Shown piece after piece: positions 37,303-46,046 of a stretch of DNA of 64,000 nt. This DNA is from CAVVEQ01 sp963806635 (GTDB taxonomy: Bacteria > Chloroflexota > Anaerolineae > Anaerolineales > Anaerolineaceae). The notes below the pieces were generated by a model. The model ran no database searches, had not been told where the DNA came from, and was given only the letters and a program-made list of their open reading frames with translations. The stretch lies in assembly GCA_963806635.1 (NCBI GenBank), contig CAWDZA010000015.1:186001-250000 (forward strand), in the 5' to 3' direction. The position numbers and the translations under genes were made by a program. Positions within the stretch are counted from its first letter, which is position 1. Each line of letters starts with the position of its first letter.

Positions 37303-37330
37303 ATTATAGAGAGTTTTAAAGTGATTACAA
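37303..37330 (-). promoter_or_regulatory. Promoter of the nucleobase operon
   Basis: On the minus strand, TTGTAA (37325-37330) and TATAAT (37303-37308) are 16 bp apart, giving a leader of about 40 nt before ATG at 37254. No purine riboswitch fold is seen in the leader. Confidence 0.65.
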
Positions 37331-37443
37331 TATAAATTGATGAAATGCCGGAAAATCAGAACGAATATCATAATGTCCATACAAACCCTCAAAATCGAGT
37401 ATGGATACAGAAATCATCTTGTATGACGCAATAGGAGTGTAAT

Positions 37444-37953
37444 TTGAACACACATGTGATTCTTGCCACCCACGGGTCACCTCCCCACGATTTTCCCCCA
37501 GAAGAACTTCGTGAATTTTTTGTACTACATGCAAGGAGCCACGATTCGGGATCTGAATCTCCCGATGCACCGCGTTTTGTGGAATTGGAATCGAAAATGC
37601 GTGCCTGGACGCGCACGCCGCAAAATGACCCTTTTTATACTGCATCGCGGGAACTGGCATCATATATGGAGAAATATCTCCATTTGCCGGTTTTCACAGC
37701 ATTCAATGAATTCTGTGCGCCAACAATTTCTGAGGCGCTGGGCAATTCGGCCGAAATGGGCGCTGAGAAGGTGATCGTGATCACTTCAATGCTGACCCGC
37801 GGGGGTGAACACGCCGAGGTGGATATCCGCGAGGCGGTATCGCAAGCCAGGCGCGATCATCCGGAAGTGGAATTCATTTTCGCTTTCCCGTTTCCGGCCA
37901 AGGATATCGCGCGGTTTCTTGCAGAGCAAGTGGGGCACTTTAATCCTGAGTAA
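37444..37953 (+). CDS. CbiX/sirohydrochlorin chelatase-like protein
   Basis: A 169-residue protein with the CbiX N-terminal pattern VILATHGSPP (the metal/tetrapyrrole His after AT) and a second half with FNEFCAPTISEAL, KVIVITSMLTRGGEHAEVDI, whose HAEVDI motif is the conserved chelatase His region. Length fits a single- or short two-lobed chelatase-like protein. TTG start follows an AGGAG site. It might supply sirohaem or cobalamin precursors, but no neighbouring tetrapyrrole genes are seen. Divergent from the amidohydrolase. Confidence 0.75.
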   Translation: MNTHVILATHGSPPHDFPPEELREFFVLHARSHDSGSESPDAPRFVELESKMRAWTRTPQNDPFYTASRELASYMEKYLHLPVFTAFNEFCAPTISEALGNSAEMGAEKVIVITSMLTRGGEHAEVDIREAVSQARRDHPEVEFIFAFPFPAKDIARFLAEQVGHFNPE

Positions 37954-37985
37954 CGATTTACGTTATTAGAAAATCCAAATACCCC

Positions 37986-38050
37986 TTGCAACTTTGAATA
38001 AAATGCTTATAATCATATATGGATAAGTGCATATATGAATATATACATAT
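37986..38050 (+). promoter_or_regulatory. Promoter and ArsR-type operator of the sulfide operon
   Basis: TTGCAA (37986-37991) and TATAAT (38008-38013), 16 bp apart. Downstream are two copies of the palindrome CATATATG (38014-38021 and 38030-38037), then TATACATAT at 38042-38050. These lie over the start site and leader and are probable binding sites for the following ArsR protein. Confidence 0.7.
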
Positions 38051-38071
38051 CGTTATTTGAAAGATGCAGTT

Positions 38072-38431
38072 ATGGCCGATAACCTGCGCGAAGAGGTTGT
38101 CCGCATGCATGCTCAATTATGCAGTGGCATCTCTGACCCCAACCGGATTTTGATCATCTATAATCTGGCGGAGAGTCCAAAATGCGTCAATGACCTGGCC
38201 AGCAGCCTGGAGCTTTCTCAGCCCTCCGTTTCCCGCCATCTCAAGATCATGCGGGATTGCGGCATCGTGCGCGCCTCGCGTGAAGGTCAGTCGATGATCT
38301 ACAGTCTGGCGGACCAGCGAATTATCCAGGCGCTGGATATTTTACGAAGGGTGCTTGCAGATTCGCTTACCGACCAGGCAGCCCTGGTTACGAATGATTC
38401 CACATCCCAAATCTCACGGAGTAAAGCATGA
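38072..38431 (+). CDS. ArsR-family repressor of the sulfide/persulfide operon
   Basis: About 120 residues; winged helix with LELSQPSVSRHLKIMRDCGIV and wing EGQSMIYSLAD. It has three cysteines (17, 38 and 63 when counted from ATG 38072) but no cysteine in the last helix, so it does not match the two-Cys layout of SqrR/BigR. Whether it senses persulfide, metal or something else is open. It overlaps the SQR gene by 4 bp (ATGA). ATG 38072 is preferred over TTG 38057 by a small margin. Confidence 0.88.
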   Translation: MADNLREEVVRMHAQLCSGISDPNRILIIYNLAESPKCVNDLASSLELSQPSVSRHLKIMRDCGIVRASREGQSMIYSLADQRIIQALDILRRVLADSLTDQAALVTNDSTSQISRSKA

Positions 38432-39663
38432 AGCAATTTTTGATCCTGGGAGCTGGCACAGCAGGCACCATGCTTGTGAACCGGCTGGTAAAAAAGCTGG
38501 ATAAGAAAGAATGGAAGATCACCGTAGTTGAGAAAGAACAGAACCATTATTACCAGCCCGGTTTCCTGTTCGTCCCGTTCGGCGTTTACCAACCCCGGGA
38601 TACCTATAAGCCCAACCGTAAATATATCCCTGCCGGGGTGGAGTTCATTAACTCCGAGATAATTACCATTGATCCGGACAAAAATCGCGTGACCCTGGAA
38701 AAAGATGACCAGGTCATCCAATATGATTACCTGGTGATCGCCACGGGTGCCACGGTCCGCCCTGCGGAAACCGAGGGCTTGCTGGATGGTGGATGGCGAA
38801 AAAATATCTTCGATTTTTACACCCCGGACGGTTCGACTGCGCTGGGCAAGTTCCTGCAAACTTGGAAGGGCGGGCGGCTGGTGGTCAATATCGCCGAGAT
38901 GCCGATCAAATGCCCGGTGGCTCCGCTGGAGTTCATCTTCCTGGCGGATTGGTTCTTCACGAAGAAGGGGATGCGGGAAAAGGTGGAACTGGTTTATGCC
39001 ACCCCGCTCCCTGGGGCATTCACCAAACCCAAAGCTTCCGCTATGCTGGGCAGCCTGATGGAGAAGAAAAATATCAAGGTGGAGCCCGATTTTGCCATCA
39101 GTGGAGTGAATGCAGGCAAGAATGTAATTCAATCCTACGACGGGCGTGAGATCGGATATGACCTGCTTGTTTCCACTCCAGTCAATATGGGGGCATCGGT
39201 GATCGAACGCTCGGGTATCGGCGACGACCTAAATTTCGTTCCAACCGACAAGTTCACCCTGCAATCGAAGGGCTGGCAGAATGTGTTCGTCCTGGGAGAC
39301 GCCAGCAATATCCCCGCCTCCAAAGCTGGCGCCGTGGCGCATTTTTCGGTAGGTGTGGCGCTGGAAAATATTCTCGCCCACATCGAAGGCAAGGAAATGC
39401 CCGGAAAATTCGATGGGCACGCGAATTGTTTTATTGAAACAGGTTTCAATAAAGCCAGCCTGATCGATTTCAATTATGATGTTGAACCCCTGCCCGGAAC
39501 CTATCCCCTCCCTGTTCTTGGCCCTATGAAGCTCCTGGGTGAGTCGGTGATCAACCACTGGGGTAAGCTGGGATTCCGGTACATGTACTGGGAAATCCTC
39601 ATGCGGGGCTGGGGAGTGCCTTTACCCGAGAAGTTGAGCATGACGGGTAAGAAATTGGATTGA
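38428..39663 (+). CDS. sqr: Sulfide:quinone oxidoreductase-like flavoprotein
   Basis: Oxidises sulfide and passes electrons to quinone. The 411-residue protein has the FAD motif LGAGTAGTMLVNRL, YDYLVIATGATVRP, and FVLGDASNIPASKAGAVAHF. Two cysteines remain, in PIKCPVAP and HANCFIET, matching the redox disulfide positions; the third Cys of some SQR types is absent. C-terminal hydrophobic/amphipathic segment for membrane docking. Second gene of the ArsR-SQR-TusE/DsrC-DsrE2 operon. Confidence 0.9.
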   Translation: MKQFLILGAGTAGTMLVNRLVKKLDKKEWKITVVEKEQNHYYQPGFLFVPFGVYQPRDTYKPNRKYIPAGVEFINSEIITIDPDKNRVTLEKDDQVIQYDYLVIATGATVRPAETEGLLDGGWRKNIFDFYTPDGSTALGKFLQTWKGGRLVVNIAEMPIKCPVAPLEFIFLADWFFTKKGMREKVELVYATPLPGAFTKPKASAMLGSLMEKKNIKVEPDFAISGVNAGKNVIQSYDGREIGYDLLVSTPVNMGASVIERSGIGDDLNFVPTDKFTLQSKGWQNVFVLGDASNIPASKAGAVAHFSVGVALENILAHIEGKEMPGKFDGHANCFIETGFNKASLIDFNYDVEPLPGTYPLPVLGPMKLLGESVINHWGKLGFRYMYWEILMRGWGVPLPEKLSMTGKKLD

Positions 39664-39708
39664 TCCGGTAAAACCGGTAAAAAAATATCTACGATAAGGA
39701 GAATAAAA

Positions 39709-40014
39709 ATGGCTGATGTGCTTGCGACTGTGAAGTTCGATGCAGAAGGTTACATGGAAGACGCTTCCGCCTGGAACGAAAAGGTTGCCGAAGCGATTGC
39801 TGCACGGGAGGGCTTGAAGCTCACCGATAGACATTGGGTTGTGATCAAGTACTGCCGGGATACGTTTGCCAAAACCGGTGAAGCCCCCACGCTTCGTAAT
39901 ATCACCAAGAATACCGACGTGCAGACCAAGGAGCTTTATGAACTGTTTCCCGGCGGACCGGGGAAACTGGCTGCCAAGATTTCCGGTTTGAAAAAACCCA
40001 CCGGCTGCATCTAA
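39709..40014 (+). CDS. DsrC/TusE-family sulfur carrier with a single C-terminal cysteine
   Basis: A 101-residue protein. The core ATVKFDAEGYMEDASAWNEKVAEAIA and LKLTDRHWVVIKYCRDTF are typical. The C-terminal arm ends GLKKPTGCI, so the penultimate Cys (CysA) is present. The second DsrC Cys, normally about ten residues before it, is replaced by Ala (GKLAAKISG). This is the TusE-like state: it can accept a persulfide but cannot form the DsrC trisulfide. Strong AAGGAG site. Follows sqr by 45 bp. Confidence 0.92.
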   Translation: MADVLATVKFDAEGYMEDASAWNEKVAEAIAAREGLKLTDRHWVVIKYCRDTFAKTGEAPTLRNITKNTDVQTKELYELFPGGPGKLAAKISGLKKPTGCI

Positions 40015-40039
40015 TTCAAAAATATCTTAGGAGAAAAAA

Positions 40040-40522
40040 ATGGCTGAACAGAAAGCCCCCCGTAAGTTGTGTCTCATTGCCTCAAAAGGCTCGCTGGATA
40101 TGGCATATCCGCCCATGATCCTGGCGAATGCCGCCCGCATGTCCGGGATTGAAACCCACATTTTTTTCACATTCTGGGGTCTGGATATCATCACCAAGAA
40201 AAAGATGAATGGATTGAATGTTGCCGTGGTCGGCAACCCCAACATGCATCCCTGGGTTCATATCCCCACCATCATTGGCGTGATTCCCTTCATGTCTGAA
40301 GCTGCCACCTGGATGATGAATCGTGAGATCGCCAAGCTGGATTTCCCTCCGGTGGGTGAATTCATGGAGATGCTGGTGGATGCCGGCGCGCACATCTATG
40401 GCTGCAAGATGTCGATGGATATGATGAAGTTGAAGAAGGAAGACCTTATCGATGGCGCATCCGTGCTGGGTGCGATGGAATTCATGGATATTGCCGAAGG
40501 CGCGCAGATCATTTTCGTCTAA
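40040..40522 (+). CDS. DsrE2-like (DsrE/DsrF/DrsH family) sulfurtransferase
   Basis: A 160-residue protein of the DsrE2 kind. The start LCLIASKGSLDMAYPPMILANAARMSG and the end GAHIYGCKMSMDMM carry the conserved Cys. An internal hydrophobic stretch (IPTIIGVIPFM) is common in DsrE2. It should pass sulfane sulfur between SQR products and the carrier. AGGAG site precedes ATG. Last gene before a terminator. Confidence 0.9.
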   Translation: MAEQKAPRKLCLIASKGSLDMAYPPMILANAARMSGIETHIFFTFWGLDIITKKKMNGLNVAVVGNPNMHPWVHIPTIIGVIPFMSEAATWMMNREIAKLDFPPVGEFMEMLVDAGAHIYGCKMSMDMMKLKKEDLIDGASVLGAMEFMDIAEGAQIIFV

Positions 40523-40541
40523 TTCAAATGCTGTGAAAGAG

Positions 40542-40567
40542 AGGCCTCGCAAGAGGCCTTTTTTTAT
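40542..40567 (+). terminator. Intrinsic terminator of the sulfide operon
   Basis: Perfect stem AGGCCTC-GCAA-GAGGCCT (40542-40559) followed by a run of T. Confidence 0.95.
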
Positions 40568-40607
40568 TGTTGGAAGGGGAACCCTGCTGCATGTTACAAT
40601 CCCAGAT

Positions 40608-41140
40608 ATGAACGACCCACAGGGAACGAGTTTTTCCTCCAGGCATGAGATCCAGGTGCTTCTGCGACCAGAAGGTGCGGCGGAAGGGAGCTGGCAGGAG
40701 CTGGATCGCGGACCGGGGTATTTCCATATTCCGCCGGGTATGGAAGTTGGCGTTCGAATCCGCCAAAGCGATGATGAAAACCTGGAGGAGATTTTCGAAG
40801 AGCTGCGTTCCTGTGGACGTATCTAACCCATCTGAACCTTTCCGAGAATCGGAAGGTGACGGATTATGGTTTAAAGGGATTGATGATTTTCCTCCGGTTG
40901 ACGGAGCTTAACCTGAGCTCCTGCGATATCACTGATGACATATTTTCAACTTGCGGAAGTTATCGGACTACGCATCCTTAACCTGAGCTTTTGCACCGCG
41001 CATTTCGGATATCGGGATTAAAGGCCCTGAGTGAGCTGCGCAAACTAACCTTCCTGGACCTGCAGGGCTGTTCACGCATCACCCGTGCGGGATTGGCACG
41101 GATCGATCGCCCGGGACTGACCATCCACAAACACAAATAA
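40608..41140 (+). pseudogene. Leucine-rich-repeat protein (cysteine-containing type), frameshifted
   Basis: The first frame (40608-40826) encodes 72 residues ending near FEELRSCGRI. Other frames continue with LRR repeats: LTHLNLSENRKVTDYGLKGL, LTELNLSSCDITDDIF, LRILNLSFCT and LTFLDLQGCSRITRAGLARI, ending HKHK at 41140. The LxLxxCxxIT pattern is the cysteine-containing (AMN1/RNI-like) repeat type. At least three frame breaks are needed between 40815 and 41015. TACAAT at 40595-40600 lies 7 nt before ATG, consistent with a leaderless mRNA. Function unknown, maybe protein binding. Confidence 0.75.
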
Positions 41141-41159
41141 GACCACGGAGTGTTACCGC

Positions 41160-42812
41160 ATGAAAAAATATTTGGGTTTGATCGCTGGAATACTGATCTG
41201 CCTGGGAGTTATCGTTATCGGGTATGAATGGGCGATGAGTATGATCGGATCGTTATATGATTTCCGCTCGCCGATCAAGGACTCTCCTCCGGCAACGCTC
41301 CCTCCCCTGGGCGAATCTGCCACTGAGCGGCTGGTCTTCATCCTGGTGGATGGACTGCGAGTGGATACCGCCCTGGACGCAGCGGTGATGCCCAATTTGG
41401 CAAAATTACGGTCGCAAGGCGCATCCGCCGTCATCAACAGCGATCCCCCTTCTTACTCCGAACCGGGCTATACGACCTTGCTCACCGGCGCGCGACCGGA
41501 TATCAGCGACGGACCGGCCATCAATCTGGATTACGAATCCATCCCGACCTTCACCCAGGATAATCTCTTTTCTGCCGCACACCGCGCGGGGCTAAGCACA
41601 GCCATCTCCGGCTACTACTGGTTTGAGAAGTTGGTTCCCCAGGGGGATGTGATCCAGCATTTCTATACCCCCGGCGAGGATAAAACCGCTGACGAGGCTG
41701 TGATGGCAGCCGCGCTTCCATGGCTTAAGGACCGCTCCTCGGAACTGGTGCTGATCCACCTGGACCAGGTGGACTATGCCGGGCATCATGAGGGTGGTCC
41801 GCAGGATCCGCGCTGGAATCAAGCCGCCGAGCGGGCGGACGGAATGATCGGAGAGATCTTGAGCGGGCTTGATCTTAGTCGAGATACAGTCCTGGTGCTC
41901 AGCGATCATGGGCATATCCGCATCGGGGGGCACGGTGGCCAGGATGAAGCGGTTCTCCGCGAACCCTTCGTGATGACTGGTAAGGGGGTCATTCCCGGGC
42001 AGTATGGGGATATTTACCAGACAGACATTGCTCCCACCCTCGCCGCACTGCTGGGGATCGCCATTCCTTCCAGCTCTGAGGGTCAGGTACGCACTGAGCT
42101 CCTCGCACTTGCCCCGGAAATTCTGGACCAAATCCCGGCTTATGGCACAGCGCAGCTTCAAGGCGTAGTGAACGCCTACTCTCAGGCGATACTTGGAAAA
42201 GCCGTGGAATTTCCGACTGGGGATCTGACATCTGCTCAGGCAAAAGAAATGATCGAGACGATCCGACTGCAGAAACTGGAGCGGGAACGCTCAGTCCGGT
42301 CTGTGCTTGGGGTCTTTCTGATCGTGATCCCCCTGGTATTGATCATCGTACGCTGGAAATGGAAATTCATCTGGTTCCTTGTTGGTGCAATTTTTGTATT
42401 GTTCCTTTTCAACCTGCGCTATTCGTGGATCGATAACCGCACCTATTCCCTAAGTTCGGTGCGCAGCGAAATGGATATGATCCTGTATGTGGGGATCACT
42501 GCCGCTGGTGCCTTTGCCCTCAGTTGGCTGGGAGTGATGCTCGGGACAAAATCCTTCAAGTTGGGCGGTTTGGGGGCAGGCAGGAATTCCATCCTGTTTG
42601 TGCTGTTTTGTTTGTATGTCTTGATGATCATCGCCTTGGTGAATTTCGGGATCAATGGCTGGAAGGTGACCTGGACTCTGCCTGATTTTGCGATCCAGTA
42701 TTTGGGATTGATGGCCGTGATCATCGCCATATTCACCGCAGCCAGCGGATTGATCCTGACAGGCATTGCTGTGTTCACTGGCTGGCTGGTTGCCAAAAAA
42801 GGTACCCGATGA
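41160..42812 (+). CDS. Alkaline-phosphatase-superfamily membrane enzyme
   Basis: A 550-residue protein with an N-terminal anchor, an external AlkP-type domain and a C-terminal bundle of about five membrane helices. Metal and nucleophile motifs: FILVDGLRVDT, PGYTTLLTG (Thr nucleophile), DYAGHHEG, LVLSDHGHIRIGGHGG. The arrangement resembles phosphoethanolamine-transfer or phosphodiesterase members such as the PIG-N/PIG-O-type catalytic domain. It probably acts on phospho-esters at the outer face of the membrane. Stop overlaps the next start by 4 bp. Confidence 0.85.
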   Translation: MKKYLGLIAGILICLGVIVIGYEWAMSMIGSLYDFRSPIKDSPPATLPPLGESATERLVFILVDGLRVDTALDAAVMPNLAKLRSQGASAVINSDPPSYSEPGYTTLLTGARPDISDGPAINLDYESIPTFTQDNLFSAAHRAGLSTAISGYYWFEKLVPQGDVIQHFYTPGEDKTADEAVMAAALPWLKDRSSELVLIHLDQVDYAGHHEGGPQDPRWNQAAERADGMIGEILSGLDLSRDTVLVLSDHGHIRIGGHGGQDEAVLREPFVMTGKGVIPGQYGDIYQTDIAPTLAALLGIAIPSSSEGQVRTELLALAPEILDQIPAYGTAQLQGVVNAYSQAILGKAVEFPTGDLTSAQAKEMIETIRLQKLERERSVRSVLGVFLIVIPLVLIIVRWKWKFIWFLVGAIFVLFLFNLRYSWIDNRTYSLSSVRSEMDMILYVGITAAGAFALSWLGVMLGTKSFKLGGLGAGRNSILFVLFCLYVLMIIALVNFGINGWKVTWTLPDFAIQYLGLMAVIIAIFTAASGLILTGIAVFTGWLVAKKGTR

Positions 42813-43630
42813 AAGAGATCGAAAAAATCCAGGATCTTCAGAAAGAAACCTCGGGTTATCTCGATTGTCTTAATTACCTGAATCAGGAGGTTTCAAAACT
42901 CCGGGGTATTTTGGATTTTAATTATGTATGTTTGAATTATGCCGAAGCGAATATCCCGCATCAAATCATTGATGATTGGGCTCAAGCCAACCCAATATTC
43001 CCCGAGTTATCCCGGCGTTTACAGGAAGTGTATCAAGACGCACCGCAGAATGCGGTTCAGAAGATACACAGTACTGAGATCACCGCAGGCAGCGCGTTTG
43101 CAGACACGTTTTCATTGATTCTCAATAATCGTTCCTATATTGATGGCAAGAGAGAAAAAGAAGGATTTTTTTCCATTTCAACCACGTATAACCAGTTCAT
43201 TAATGGAGAAGATGCAAGGAAAGAAATCCATTCGTTACTATATCGAATAAACCCAATGGCAGCCTCAAAATTTATTGAAGGGTCAGGTCAATTGAAGATT
43301 CCCCCTCCAATTGGTGAAGACATAAATCCGCTTAATGATTTGCGATCTGCTTTGAATTTAACGATTCGGGCTTTAGTCGATCGCATCGGGGAGGCAAAAC
43401 CTCCGACACAGACAGAAATAATTCCCAAAATCGCAAAATTCTATGGAAAGGATCAAACCGCTCAAATTGACCTGGCGATCAGGAACCGGAATTTCCTGCT
43501 GCTGTGGATAAAATTATCAAAGACGAAGGATACTTCCCTTAGCAGCGATCAAGCGATGGGGATTTCCCTGGAGATCATTTCAATCCTCCATTTGTTTACC
43601 CGAACCATAAAATTGCCTTCCAAAATGTAA
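42809..43630 (+). CDS. Orphan hypothetical protein, AT-rich
   Basis: A 273-residue protein with no family I recognise. It is mostly helical with a start rich in charged residues (KEIEKIQDLQKETSGYLDCLNYLNQE), a middle GKREKEGFFSISTT, and LNDLRSALNLTIRALVDRIGE. No signal peptide or membrane helix. Base composition is clearly AT-richer than the genes on both sides, with many AAA, ATT and TTT codons, which suggests later acquisition. Its start overlaps the AlkP stop (ATGA), so it is translated with that gene. Confidence 0.7.
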   Translation: MKEIEKIQDLQKETSGYLDCLNYLNQEVSKLRGILDFNYVCLNYAEANIPHQIIDDWAQANPIFPELSRRLQEVYQDAPQNAVQKIHSTEITAGSAFADTFSLILNNRSYIDGKREKEGFFSISTTYNQFINGEDARKEIHSLLYRINPMAASKFIEGSGQLKIPPPIGEDINPLNDLRSALNLTIRALVDRIGEAKPPTQTEIIPKIAKFYGKDQTAQIDLAIRNRNFLLLWIKLSKTKDTSLSSDQAMGISLEIISILHLFTRTIKLPSKM

Positions 43631-43706
43631 TTGGTTGACTGGGAACGCAAAATAATCGTCATCACTTTATCCCAAAGACGGTAATTCTGATTTACCACCA
43701 ACTTAT

Positions 43707-44903
43707 ATGGACCCTTACTATCACATTCACCGACCAACAATAATTCTCGATGAGGAACGCGCGAGGCAGAATATTCGCCGTATGGCGGAAAAAGCTGCGC
43801 TCAAGAAGGTGAAGTTCCGCCCTCATTTTAAAACCCACCAATCTGCAGCGATCGGGGAGTGGTTTCGGGACGAGGGGATTCAAGCCATCACGGTATCTTC
43901 GCTTGAGATGGCGAAATATTTTGCGGACCACGGCTGGCAGGACATCACCGTCGCGTTTCCCTTCAATCTGCGCGAAATTGAGGATGTGTGGGAACTGGGT
44001 TCGCGCTGCCACCTGGAGCTGCTGGTGGACTCCCCGGAGCCGGTGGATTTCCTCGATAAGCGCTACCCGCGGGAACTGGATCTGTGGATTGAGATCGACG
44101 CCGGAGGCAGACGCACCGGAATTCCCAGTGAGGATCCCGCCGCAGTCATCCACCTGGCTGAAAAGATCTCCAAGTCATCACATCTGAAATTCAAGGGAAT
44201 TCTTTCCCACTTTGGGCAAACCTACCACGCCTCCTCAAAGGAGGAGGCAGCGCGGCTGTATACGGAAGGGATCGCCCGCATGCGTCCTGTGCAGACTGCT
44301 CTGCGCAAAGCTGGTTTTCGGAAGACACAGATATCCGTAGGGGATACGCCTGGATGTTGCGCGAGCGATAATCTGAGTGGGGTGGATGAGATCCGCCCCG
44401 GGAATTTCATTTTCTTCGATGCCACACAGCTCAATATTGGCTCTTGCTCGGAGGAGGAAATTGCCCTCGCGGTGGCCTGCCCGGTGGTGTCCAAACATCC
44501 TGACCGGGGTGAGGTGATCCTTTACGGCGGAGCGGTGCATTTATCCAAGGAATTTCGAATGGAAAACGGGGTTGTTTCCTACGGGGAAATTGCATTCGCC
44601 GTTCCGGGAGGCTGGTCGGAGAAGATCCCTGGAGGATTCGTGCGCTCGTTAACCCAGGAACACGGCGTTGTTCACCTGCCGCCAGAGGTGATGGATCGGA
44701 TAAAGGTTGGAGATCTACTGATGGTTCTGCCGGTGCATTCCTGCCTGACCGTCGCTGCGATGGGTGAATACCAGACCCTGGAAGGAGAGAGGATCGGAAC
44801 GATGGTTTCTCGTTTAGGAGATGAGACTGAAGGGCACGGGGGTGAAGGTGAGCAGGAACAGGATGATGCACAGGATGCCGATCACCCGGCGGTTTTTGGA
44901 TAG
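43707..44903 (+). CDS. D-threonine aldolase / D-serine dehydratase-like PLP enzyme
   Basis: Fold-type III PLP enzyme (alanine-racemase N-domain). PLP Lys in RPHFKTHQSA; LWIEIDAGGRRTGIP; C-terminal metal-site motif LPVHSCLTVAAM with His and Cys. Likely acts on a D-amino acid or beta-hydroxy-D-amino acid. The last 29 residues (GDETEGHGGEGE...) are unlike the family and are antisense to the S2P protease gene, overlapping it by 90 bp. The family normally ends soon after the ERIGTM position, so the true stop may be near 44821 with one indel. Confidence 0.85.
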   Translation: MDPYYHIHRPTIILDEERARQNIRRMAEKAALKKVKFRPHFKTHQSAAIGEWFRDEGIQAITVSSLEMAKYFADHGWQDITVAFPFNLREIEDVWELGSRCHLELLVDSPEPVDFLDKRYPRELDLWIEIDAGGRRTGIPSEDPAAVIHLAEKISKSSHLKFKGILSHFGQTYHASSKEEAARLYTEGIARMRPVQTALRKAGFRKTQISVGDTPGCCASDNLSGVDEIRPGNFIFFDATQLNIGSCSEEEIALAVACPVVSKHPDRGEVILYGGAVHLSKEFRMENGVVSYGEIAFAVPGGWSEKIPGGFVRSLTQEHGVVHLPPEVMDRIKVGDLLMVLPVHSCLTVAAMGEYQTLEGERIGTMVSRLGDETEGHGGEGEQEQDDAQDADHPAVFG

Positions 44904-46026
44904 CGGAGTGATCTGATCCAGCGGTTCGGCATAAACCCTGCCCACCAGCAGGAAGATCATAGCCGCCCACAACCACCAACCGTTCCAGGCAAAGCCAAGC
45001 AGCACCAGCAGTCCAAGAATAATCGGAAGAATGGCTCGGACAGTACGTTTGCCAAATAACGTCTGGCTGATGTGTCCGCCATCCAGCGTCCCTGCTGGAA
45101 TCAGGTTCAACGCGGTGATCAGGATGCCCACCCAACCCGCCCAGGCCACAGGGGAGAGCATCACGTCCGCGGCACCAAAGGGGGCTGGCTGCCCGGTGAA
45201 GAAATAGCGCAGCCAATGCAACCAAGGCGCCAGCGTGTACGTTGATGGTTCAGGAAGCAACCTGCCAAAGGTGAGGTATTTCAGCAGGAGATATAGGATG
45301 GAGCTGCCCTCGATTTGGGCGCCGTAACCGGCAGGAAAAACAGACGGGAGCGTATCGATCACGGATAACCGCAGCCCAATGATGAGCACGATAACCGCCA
45401 CCACGAACCCCGCCAGCGGACCAGCCGCACCAATATCCATCAGGTGATCCCGGTTTTTTGGGATGCCCTTCATATTGATAAAGGCTCCCATCGTTCCCAG
45501 CCCGATGGGCATGGGGATGAAATAAGGCAAAGTGGCATCCACTTTATGGCGCCGGCTCATGAGGTAATGCCCCATCTCATGCGTGCCGAGTATGGCCAGC
45601 AGGCTGACCATATAGGGAAATCCACCGCTCCACAACGCTGCCAGGATACCTGCGGTCGTGTTCGGTATCTCCCCACCGGTGATATAGGTCATGCCAGCAA
45701 AAAGAACGCAGAATACCGTAATTACAAAAAGCAGGATGTTTATCCACAATCGAGTCGGTTTGGAATGCCGGGCGGGCTGGGATAACCAGGATGGTCTGAA
45801 TGCCATTTTCCACTCGAAAAAGCGGCATCAACCCCAGGGGGAGGAGGTCCGCTGGAGAGCAAATCATAAGCCTGCGAGGAATCTCCACCGATGAGTGCGC
45901 CACGATAGCGGACGATGAAGCCCTGAGTTACGTGACCCGAGCGTGATCGTCGGAAATTGAAAAGACGCGCCGCACGAGCGCGTCGATATCGGGTGTTTCT
46001 TGAGATGCAATCGGTTCAAGTACCAT
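44814..46026 (-). CDS. Site-2 protease family (M50) membrane metalloprotease, frame broken at N-terminus
   Basis: The main frame (44814-45806, 330 residues) has the metal motif THEMGHYLMSRR, the PYFIPMPIG segment and a second metal site AGTLDGGHISQTLFG, with eight or so helices. This is the S2P/EGY1-like group. Upstream the coding sequence continues in other frames to ATG at 46026: VLEPIASQETPDIDALVRRV, then GFIVRYRGALIGGDSSQAYD, then PLGLMPLFRVENGIQTILV. That is the soluble N-terminal domain usual for this group. Three small indels between 45780 and 45930 explain it. It may cut membrane-bound anti-sigma factors or proteins. Confidence 0.85.
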
Positions 46027-46046
46027 TAATATACCTGGTTATCAGG

